In this document: positions 1 through 5,430 of the stretch, in pieces
Position numbering within the stretch: the stretch's first letter is position 1
Layout: each line of letters opens with the position of its first letter
Source of the DNA: Candidatus Sulfotelmatobacter sp.
Lineage (GTDB): Bacteria > Acidobacteriota > Terriglobia > Terriglobales > Acidobacteriaceae
Reading direction: 5' to 3'
Assembly: GCA_030044775.1 (NCBI GenBank)
Contig: JASICF010000469.1
Location: forward strand, 1-7,744
Length of the DNA: 7,744 nt
Program-made: the position numbers and the translations under genes
Notes under the pieces: generated by a model
Seen by the model: only the letters and a program-made list of their open reading frames with translations
Database searches by the model: none
What the model was told of the DNA's origin: nothing

Positions 1-1325
1 GCATTTTCATTCACCAGATATTCTTTGGCGACACGATTCACGTCTTCGAGGGTTACCTGTTCGATCTGCTCGACATCCTCTTCCGGCGAATTACGTCCCT
101 CGCCTGCGAGCGCGTCCGACCATAGAGAAGCCAGCCCCGGAATCGAGTTGCGCTCGAATTCGAAGGACGCGACTTCGCTCCGCCGCGCGGCTTCAACCAA
201 GTCGGCGGGAACGCCTTTGCTTGCATAATTCGCGACTGTCGCCTGCAGCGTCTGCTCCATGGCATTCGCATCCGCGGTAGTTGGAATAACGGCATAGGCA
301 AACGCCGCTCCAGCTTTGCGGTAGGTTTCGCCGAGCTCAAACCCCGCATCCAGCGCTTTTCCGGCCGGCACGAGCCCGTAAATATCGGCTCGCTGGCTCG
401 CCAGCACGTCGCTTAGCACGCGGCTGGCGGCAAAATCGGTGCTGTCGGAGCCGGGCATGCGGTATGCGATGATGGCGATGCTGTACGGAAAATCGCTGGG
501 CAGCGTAAAGTGCTCGGCTTTCACCGGTCGCAAATGAATCGCTGCACGCGGAGGCAGCTTCTTTCTCGGAATATCTCCGTAGAGCTTCTTGATGGTCTCG
601 ATGGCTTTTGCCGGATCGACTTGCCCCGTAATTATGAGGATCGCGTTATTCGGCGCGTACCACTTTTCCTGAAAACTTTTTAGCATCGCGCCGGTGGTGG
701 CATCGAACGATGGCTTGGTGCCGAGCGCATCCTGTTCGTAGGGAGTTCCCGCGAACATGTCTTTATCCATTCGCACCAGAAAGTTGTAAGTAGGGTTCGA
801 AAGATCGCGGGCGACCTCCTGCTCGATCGCGCCACGCTCCTGATCCCACTCCGCCTGCGTGTCAGAGATGCCGCGCATGCAATCGGCGTCGGCGTGCAGG
901 GCAATTTCGAGATCTTGCGAGGGAATCGTCTCGAAAAATTGGGTGATGTTTTGTTGCGTATCGGCGTCGTTGTCGCCGCCAAGCTGGGCATAGATCGCGG
1001 CGATTTGATCGACGGAAAGATCGCCGCAGCCGCGAAACGCCATGTGCTCCTGCGCATGCGCCATGCCGGGAAAACCCTTGGGCGTTTCATTTCCGCCGAC
1101 AATATAGTTTTCTTCGACAGTCACAACCGGAGCCAGATGATTGGGCACAATCACCACGCGCAGGCCATTGGGCAACGTATAACGCGTGACTTCAGCCGGA
1201 GAAATCTTTGGCAACGGCGCATTTTGTCCCACGGCCGTCGCCACAGGCGAGATTGTCAGAAAATAGAAAACCAGTAATACAGGAGCACTGCCGATAAATG
1301 TCGGCTTCTTCAGAGACTTTGCCAT
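1..1325 (-). CDS. M16 family zinc metallopeptidase, exported, C-terminus beyond the left edge
   Basis: Partial gene with 441 complete codons; the 3' end lies outside the window. Start ATG at 1325 is preceded by AGAGGTG (1331-1337 on the other strand), 5 bases away. Residues 1-35 look like a signal peptide: KSLKK, then a hydrophobic core, then ATAVGQNA. The LPNGLRVVIVPN segment (51-62) is the usual start of an M16 domain. The inverted zinc motif HxxEH is present as HAQEH (H90, E93, H94), and E170 in the EQEVARD segment is spaced like the third zinc ligand of pitrilysin-type enzymes. The segment near 222-236 (WYAPNNAILIITGQV) is also typical. Family members cut peptides, or work as pairs or fused repeats with an inactive half; whether a second half follows here cannot be seen. 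The motif set suggests an active peptidase acting in the periplasm or outside the cell. It is transcribed divergently from the Asp-box gene. The family call is firm; the substrate is unknown. Confidence 0.93.
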   Translation of the reverse strand, partial: MAKSLKKPTFIGSAPVLLVFYFLTISPVATAVGQNAPLPKISPAEVTRYTLPNGLRVVIVPNHLAPVVTVEENYIVGGNETPKGFPGMAHAQEHMAFRGCGDLSVDQIAAIYAQLGGDNDADTQQNITQFFETIPSQDLEIALHADADCMRGISDTQAEWDQERGAIEQEVARDLSNPTYNFLVRMDKDMFAGTPYEQDALGTKPSFDATTGAMLKSFQEKWYAPNNAILIITGQVDPAKAIETIKKLYGDIPRKKLPPRAAIHLRPVKAEHFTLPSDFPYSIAIIAYRMPGSDSTDFAASRVLSDVLASQRADIYGLVPAGKALDAGFELGETYRKAGAAFAYAVIPTTADANAMEQTLQATVANYASKGVPADLVEAARRSEVASFEFERNSIPGLASLWSDALAGEGRNSPEEDVEQIEQVTLEDVNRVAKEYLVNEN

Positions 1326-1447
1326 TGCGGCACCTCTGCTGCGACTTGCTCAAGCACCGCCGCAACTATGAACAATTCTAACAACCAACTGTGCTGCCGT
1401 GATCGTATGATTGAGTGCGATCAAGATTGGAGAAGATCGTTCTACAT

Positions 1448-2941
1448 ATGCAACATTCATTGCCTCGATCGTCATGGCTTCCCTGCAGAAACAAATTCAT
1501 TCTAACTTTCGCCGCAGCATTGAGCTTCACCGTCGTCTTACACAGCCAGTCCTCGACCACCCTGCCAATAGCGCCCGGAGCACAGGTTTTTTCTCTGACT
1601 CCCGAACCCGGCTCGTTCACTGAACCATCGATCGCCGTCAATCCCAACAACCCGGAGCAGGTCGTGGCCGTATTTCAAGACAATGCCCACGCCTCATACT
1701 CGCAAGATGCTGGCCAGAGTTGGAAATCCGCTGAAGGCGTCGCCGCGGCAAACTACAAGGTTTCCGGAGATGTATCCACCACTTTCGACAAACAGGGCCA
1801 CGCTTTCATCTGTTATATCGCTTTCGACAAACTCGGAACCTTCAACTATTGGGGACACGGCGCAACCCGCAACGGAATTCTCGTGCGCCGTTCGCTCGAT
1901 GGCGGAGCCACGTGGGAAAAAAATGATCTTCCCGTGGCCGAGCAGCCGACGCAGCCCGGAATTCCCTTCGAAGACAAGCCTTACATCGTTGCCGACACCA
2001 CCAACAGCCGCTATGCCGGAAATCTTTACATCGGCTGGACCCGCTGGTCTTTGACCGATTCGAAAATGTTATTTTCCCGCTCCACCGATGACGGCAAAAC
2101 CTGGTCGGCGCCAATTGAGATCGATCGAACCCCCGGACTGCCGCGCGATGACAATGGCGCTGCTGAAGGTTTCGACGCGGCCGTCGGCCCGGACGGCCGC
2201 ATCTACGCAATCTGGAGCCAGGATGATTTCATCTTTCTGACGGTTTCGCGTGATGGTGGCAAAACCTTTTCCCGCGCCCGTTCCATCATTCATACCGCTC
2301 CGATCATGTTCGCGGTCGAAACGCTGGAACGCGCCAACGGCTTTCCGCAGATTGCCATCGACCCGCGAAGCCAGCGCCTCTACATCACCTGGAGCGATTA
2401 CCGCAATGGCGACCTCGACATTTTCTGCTCGACTTCGAACGACCACGGCAAGAAATGGTCCGCACCGGCGCGCGTAAATAACGATGCGGTTCACAACGGC
2501 GCCGATCAGTTCTTCCAGTGGCTGGCTGTCGATCCCGTCGACGGATCGGCGAACGTGGTTTTCTACGACCGGAGGGATGATCCGACGAACACAACGCAAA
2601 CCGTTACTCTCGCGCGCTCGACCGATCGCGGAAGCAGTTTCCAGAACTATGCCTTGACGACCGATCCCTTCAATGCCAGCGGCGTCTTCTTTGGCGACTA
2701 CATCGGCATCGCCGCATACGGCGGCCGCGTCTACGCCGATTGGACCGAGAAACCCGCAACTCCTGCTGAGCAAGACATCAAGCCGGCCAGCAAAGAGGAC
2801 AACAATCCGGAAGCCAAGGATGAAACCAAGCCAGAAGATAAGCGGGAAGAAAAGAAATCTCAGCAAACGAAACCCAAACGACCGGGCACGGTGGTCAAAG
2901 TTGGAGTCGCCGATTTCAGGCAACAGACGGCCGAGCGCTAG
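1448..2941 (+). CDS. Exported Asp-box (BNR) beta-propeller protein, sialidase-like fold
   Basis: A 497-residue protein starting at ATG 1448. A GTG at 1415 would extend it by 11 residues, but that start would put the GGAGAAG at 1429-1435 inside the gene. From the ATG this sequence lies 12 bases upstream, which is long but usable. Residues 14-34 form a signal peptide (CRNK, hydrophobic core, LHSQ). Six Asp-box motifs of the form SxDxGxxW/F occur near residues 85-92, 149-156, 212-219, 267-274, 330-337 and 391-398, which fits a six-bladed propeller. Such proteins are often annotated exo-alpha-sialidase, but the FRIP-type arginine motif of true sialidases is missing: the equivalent N-terminal stretch reads FTEPSIAVNP. 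I therefore do not claim sialidase activity; glycan binding or another hydrolytic role is possible. Residues about 436-479 are rich in Lys, Glu and Pro and are probably disordered, followed by a short VVKVGVADF end. It stands alone in its transcription unit as far as can be seen. Confidence 0.85.
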   Translation: MQHSLPRSSWLPCRNKFILTFAAALSFTVVLHSQSSTTLPIAPGAQVFSLTPEPGSFTEPSIAVNPNNPEQVVAVFQDNAHASYSQDAGQSWKSAEGVAAANYKVSGDVSTTFDKQGHAFICYIAFDKLGTFNYWGHGATRNGILVRRSLDGGATWEKNDLPVAEQPTQPGIPFEDKPYIVADTTNSRYAGNLYIGWTRWSLTDSKMLFSRSTDDGKTWSAPIEIDRTPGLPRDDNGAAEGFDAAVGPDGRIYAIWSQDDFIFLTVSRDGGKTFSRARSIIHTAPIMFAVETLERANGFPQIAIDPRSQRLYITWSDYRNGDLDIFCSTSNDHGKKWSAPARVNNDAVHNGADQFFQWLAVDPVDGSANVVFYDRRDDPTNTTQTVTLARSTDRGSSFQNYALTTDPFNASGVFFGDYIGIAAYGGRVYADWTEKPATPAEQDIKPASKEDNNPEAKDETKPEDKREEKKSQQTKPKRPGTVVKVGVADFRQQTAER

Positions 2942-3131
2942 CGCGTAAAGCGCTTTGCGAGTTTCCAGCCTCCAGGCCGACATGGGTGCCCGAGCATTGC
3001 TGTAAGACCGCTCTTTCATGGCCCACGAGCCAAACAAAATTTTTGGGTAACCAAACTCCCTCTGCCATCATCAGTACAAAATAGGGTTGGCTATGCCGTT
3101 GAACTGGGGATCTCGAAGAGACGATCGGCGA

Positions 3132-3431
3132 ATGAAGGTTGCGCGCGCCCTTGTCGTGTGCGCGGCGGCGTCCGCCCTGTTTCTCGCTCGTAGCACTTCC
3201 CCGCGTTTTGCGGATCCTCTTTCCGTCCACACCGTCAAGGCCGACACGAGCCACTATCAGCGGCCGCGCTTCGATAACAGCACATCACGTTGCTGTCCGG
3301 TTAACACGGCGTTCGCAATCGCGCCTCCAAATGGGGCGCAACCTCACCTGACGTTGGCAACCGCTCTGCTGTTGTCTTTTCCCACCAAAGGCCTTCACTA
3401 CAACCGGCCGCCACCGTTTCTTTCCTTTTAA
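3132..3431 (+). CDS. Small putative secreted protein, family not recognised
   Basis: A 99-residue ORF with start ATG 3132. In-frame starts at TTG 3087 and ATG 3093 exist but would bury the signal peptide behind charged residues. Residues 1-20 (MKVARALVVCAAASALFLAR) look like a signal peptide or membrane anchor. The mature part is short and Pro-rich, with adjacent cysteines at 54-55 and a related motif occurring twice: HYQRPRF at 41-47 and HYNRPPPF at 89-96. Third codon positions favour G or C, as in neighbouring genes, which supports coding. Shine-Dalgarno support is weak (only AGAGA about 12 bases upstream). It lies between the Asp-box gene and the receiver gene, on the same strand. No function can be assigned; a chance ORF remains possible. 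Confidence 0.5.
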   Translation: MKVARALVVCAAASALFLARSTSPRFADPLSVHTVKADTSHYQRPRFDNSTSRCCPVNTAFAIAPPNGAQPHLTLATALLLSFPTKGLHYNRPPPFLSF

Positions 3432-3512
3432 AGTCAATTGCTGTTCGCCGTCGGCAACGCAATTGCCTGCGGATACAGGAACAGGCTGCTGAACCTTTTC
3501 AGGAGAATACAA

Positions 3513-3857
3513 ATGGATGCGGTTAAGGTTCTTTGCGTGGAGAACCACTCTGAGTATTTGGAGGCGCTGAGGTACATGCTGGAAGCGGCAGGGTACGAAG
3601 TTCTTTCCGCGACGAGTGGGAGTCAGGGCGTTTCGATGCTGAAAAGATATGCCGTCGAAGGCGTTCTGTTGGAATACGACTTGCCCGATGCCTCGGGCGC
3701 CACGGTGCGGGCCGAGATGAAGCGGATCAAACCTGAGATACCTGTTCTGCTGTATGCGGGAATCGGAAGCCAGACTCCTTTCTTGATCAGGTTCTTTGAT
3801 TCCTATCTCCGCAAAACAGCCGAGCCACAATTGGCGTTTCGAGATTTCGATGCATAA
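3513..3857 (+). CDS. Stand-alone receiver-domain protein with degenerate phosphorylation site
   Basis: A 114-residue protein made only of a CheY-like receiver domain with no output domain. ATG 3513 is chosen because AGGAGA (3501-3506) sits 6 bases upstream and the domain begins at once (VKVLCVENHSEY); an upstream frame opening at 3438 only adds unrelated residues. The fold signature is clear: strand 1 VKVLCVE, helix 1 with YLEALRYMLEAAGYEVL, strand 3 GVLLEYDLPDASG, strand 4 IPVLLYAG, and K101 near the end. The active site is altered. The phosphoacceptor Asp at the end of strand 3 is Glu (E54), the acidic pair after strand 1 is E10-N11, and the switch Thr/Ser after strand 4 aligns with A82. 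A Glu at the acceptor site often mimics the phosphorylated state, so this may be a constitutively active or phosphorylation-independent receiver; that is inference. Its partner is unknown. It is followed by a possible overlapping small ORF and a DksA-like gene. Confidence 0.85.
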   Translation: MDAVKVLCVENHSEYLEALRYMLEAAGYEVLSATSGSQGVSMLKRYAVEGVLLEYDLPDASGATVRAEMKRIKPEIPVLLYAGIGSQTPFLIRFFDSYLRKTAEPQLAFRDFDA

Positions 3858-3990
3858 GTGCTCAACGCAGCGGTTGGCGAGAGACGAAGATTCTTATTTG
3901 CATTGCGTCGCCGCCTATCGGGGGGCGCTCAATGAAAATGATTGCAAACAGGGTGCCGCATTTCAGGCACCAGAGGAAAAGAAATCATGA
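3850..3990 (+). CDS. Possible 46-residue ORF overlapping both neighbours
   Basis: An ATG at 3850 overlaps the end of the receiver gene (ATGCATAA, an 8-base overlap), and its TGA stop at 3988-3990 overlaps the ATG of the DksA-like gene (ATGA). Such overlaps at both ends are typical of translational coupling and would fill an otherwise empty gap of 129 bases. The predicted peptide is charged, has no signal peptide or membrane segment, carries three cysteines (C4, C19, C36) and ends in EEKKS. Third-position base use is mixed and there is no strong Shine-Dalgarno sequence, so coding is uncertain. I recognise no family; it may be a chance ORF. Confidence 0.3.
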   Translation: MHKCSTQRLARDEDSYLHCVAAYRGALNENDCKQGAAFQAPEEKKS

Positions 3991-4400
3991 ATAAAGCCGA
4001 GATCGCACAGTTCCAAAAGAAACTTGAGATTCAGCGTCAGGAAGGCATGCGCTTTTTGAAGCAAATCGAAGAAGAGGCGCGGTCGCTCGAAGTCGATGCG
4101 GCGCAGGACCCCGCAGACCAGTGTGTCACCAGCATATCGAGAGAGTCGTTGTTCGAGCAGAGCAGCCAGCGCCGGACAAGTTTGCGCCTGATCGAAGCTG
4201 CGCTGCGAAGAACTGAAAATGGAACCTTCGGCGAGTGCGCCGGCTGCGGCGGGGAAATCCCCCTACGCCGTCTCCACGCGCTGCCGTGGACGCAATTTTG
4301 CCTTCGCTGCCAGGAGGCGATCGAACAGGAAGTGGATAGCCGGCTCACCGGAGGCTCGTTTGCGGTACCTTTGGCGCCAGCATGGAGACGAACCGGGTAG
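3987..4400 (+). CDS. DksA/TraR-family zinc-finger protein
   Basis: A 137-residue protein. ATG 3987 has AGAGGA (3972-3977) 9 bases upstream; an earlier in-frame start at 3942 adds unrelated residues and is rejected. The N-terminal part (about 1-38) and residues 55-78 are rich in Glu, Lys, Gln and Arg and should form the two helices of a coiled coil. At its tip is DPADQC (D41, D44), matching the DxxDxA loop through which E. coli DksA acts in the RNA polymerase secondary channel; the alanine position is Cys46 here. The C-terminal C4 zinc finger has C84, C87, C105 and C108 (CAGC and CLRC), preceded by NGTFGEC, the usual entry to this finger. DksA proteins modulate transcription initiation, often together with ppGpp. 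With both acidic tip residues kept, an RNA polymerase-binding role is plausible but not proven. It lies downstream of the receiver gene and 45 bases before the next gene. Confidence 0.88.
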   Translation: MNKAEIAQFQKKLEIQRQEGMRFLKQIEEEARSLEVDAAQDPADQCVTSISRESLFEQSSQRRTSLRLIEAALRRTENGTFGECAGCGGEIPLRRLHALPWTQFCLRCQEAIEQEVDSRLTGGSFAVPLAPAWRRTG

Positions 4401-4445
4401 ATGTTTTGGGCTGGGCAGGATGAAGGTCGCTTGCCTGGAGGTGTT

Positions 4446-5174
4446 ATGAAACATTTGATGATTATCGCTTTGCTGGCGATCACTCCTGCTCTGCTTGCAC
4501 AGGAGTCGGTTTCCCGGGGAACGATCCTGCCCGTGAAGTTGACCACGGCAGTGAGATCGGACAAGGCCCGACCGGGACAAATCGTCAGTGCGCGAGTTAT
4601 GCAAGATGTGCCTTTAGCGGGCGGGGCGAGAATCAAAGCCGGCGCAAAGGTCCTGGGACACGTGGTTGCGGTAACCAATGATGCGAACAGAGCGAAGATC
4701 AGTCTACGTTTCGACATGATTGCAATTGGAAACCGAAAAATTCCCGTGACCACGAATCTGCGTGCTCTCGCCAGCATGCTCGAAATCGAAGAAGCGCAGG
4801 TCCCGCAAGCGGGGCCGGACCGCGGGACATCTGAATTCGACTGGAACACCGAGCAGATCGGAGGCGAGGCCGACTATCACGGGAGCGTGATCGCTCAAGG
4901 TCTTCACGTGGTCGGCGAATCCGTGCCTGTCAACGGCGCGCTGGTTGAGATTTCCGCAAAGCAGGGCAGCATGTGCCGGGCAAATCTTGACGACAATCGG
5001 CGGCTCCAGGCAACCTGGCTTTTTGCTTCAGACGCCTGCGGTCTTTACGGATTTCCGAATCTGACGCTGACACATGCCGGCCGTACCGCTCCGGTGGGCG
5101 AGATCATGCTGACGTCAGACAAGGGGAAGGTCAATATTCGTGCCGGAAGTGGAATGCTATTGAGAGCCAACTGA
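4446..5174 (+). CDS. Exported protein of unknown function
   Basis: A 242-residue protein. ATG 4446 is preceded by GGAGG (4437-4441), 4 bases away; an upstream in-frame start at 4401 is rejected because it would precede both this Shine-Dalgarno sequence and the signal peptide. Residues 1-18 are a signal peptide with a clear cleavage context (LLA before QES). Two parts are visible. Residues 24-105 are beta-rich (GTILPVKLTTAV, GQIVSARVMQDVPLAGG, IKAGAKVLGHVV), loosely like the beta-barrel repeats of VirB10-type proteins. Residues 138-242 contain C177 and C198, a likely disulfide, in a segment with SDACGLYGFPNLTLTHAGR and a VGEIMLTSD...VNIRAGSGMLL end. I have the impression that this second part recurs in Acidobacteriota hypothetical proteins, but could not search for it. 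The predicted location is periplasmic or extracellular. It is probably cotranscribed with the DksA-like gene. Confidence 0.75.
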   Translation: MKHLMIIALLAITPALLAQESVSRGTILPVKLTTAVRSDKARPGQIVSARVMQDVPLAGGARIKAGAKVLGHVVAVTNDANRAKISLRFDMIAIGNRKIPVTTNLRALASMLEIEEAQVPQAGPDRGTSEFDWNTEQIGGEADYHGSVIAQGLHVVGESVPVNGALVEISAKQGSMCRANLDDNRRLQATWLFASDACGLYGFPNLTLTHAGRTAPVGEIMLTSDKGKVNIRAGSGMLLRAN

Positions 5175-5314
5175 GCGACTTCGCGAGTCTCCCGGGAGGT
5201 CGCAGGGTGCCAATTGAACAGTGGCGAGAACTCTCGTGGAACGTGCGGATCGCTAATTCTTCGGGACGGGGGTGGTGTAGGCCGCTTGGCTGGCGAACCT
5301 GCATCCGTTTGCCC

Positions 5315-5323
5315 TGCTATTAT
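5315..5323 (+). promoter_or_regulatory. Candidate extended -10 promoter for the DyP-encapsulin unit
   Basis: TGCTATTAT matches the extended -10 pattern TGnTATAAT with one mismatch in the hexamer (TATTAT at 5318-5323). No good -35 hexamer lies 17 bases upstream, which extended -10 promoters can tolerate. The predicted start is near 5330, directly before the palindrome at 5332-5350. Prediction by eye only. Confidence 0.35.
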
Positions 5324-5331
5324 CGACGTTA

Positions 5332-5350
5332 CTTGCCAAACTTTGGTAAG
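5332..5350. promoter_or_regulatory. 19-bp near-perfect palindrome, operator candidate
   Basis: CTTGCCAAACTTTGGTAAG: two 9-base arms around a single central C, with 8 of 9 pairs matching (only position 4 of the arms differs). It lies just after the predicted start of transcription, where a dimeric repressor would block the promoter. The regulator is not in the window and I cannot name its family. Confidence 0.5.
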
Positions 5351-5366
5351 CTGTCGCTTTCGTTGA

Positions 5367-5386
5367 TCACCCTCTGGGCAGGGTGA
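5367..5386 (+). promoter_or_regulatory. Leader hairpin before the DyP gene
   Basis: A perfect 7-bp stem, TCACCCT paired with AGGGTGA, with the 6-base loop CTGGGC. It lies in the untranslated leader, 45 bases before ATG 5431. No T-run follows, so it is not a typical terminator. It may stabilise the mRNA or affect ribosome access. I did not recognise a known riboswitch. Confidence 0.4.
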
Positions 5387-5430
5387 CTTCTCAAAACAAT
5401 TTACCTCCGGCCCGGCAACGTAAGATTCGA

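Larger units (their letters stand above)
5175..5430 (+). other. Non-coding regulatory region and leader of the DyP-encapsulin unit
   Basis: No ORF here is convincing. It contains, in order, a perfect 10-base palindrome CTCCCGGGAG (5189-5198) shortly after the preceding stop codon, flanked by GCGAC (5175-5179) and GTCGC. There is no following T-run, so a terminator is not established. Then come the extended -10 candidate, the 19-bp palindrome and the leader hairpin listed separately. The roughly 100 bases between the predicted transcription start and ATG 5431 are an unusually long leader for a short bacterial unit. Confidence 0.6.

Noticed and set aside
53..1102. Minus-strand ORFs at 53-349 and 680-1102
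   Set aside because: Out-of-frame shadows of the M16 peptidase, whose frame is open from 1325 to the left edge and contains HxxEH.
1400..1423. TGATCG...CGATCA inverted repeat between the divergent genes
   Set aside because: Only 6 bp per arm with a 12-base spacer; such repeats are expected by chance and no promoter context supports it.
2069..3037. Long minus-strand ORF of 322 residues opposite the Asp-box gene
   Set aside because: It is the antisense shadow of a gene with clear Asp-box motifs and a signal peptide; its own sequence shows no recognisable domain.
4037..4849. Minus-strand ORF of 270 residues
   Set aside because: It runs antisense across the DksA-like and exported-protein genes, both well supported by motifs and ribosome binding sites.
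5189..5198. CTCCCGGGAG palindrome as a terminator of the exported-protein gene
   Set aside because: No T-run follows and the loop geometry is unclear, so it is described only as part of the non-coding region.
5383..5430. GTG 5383 as an earlier DyP start
   Set aside because: It lies in the right arm of a perfect hairpin, and the added 16 residues do not resemble the family.
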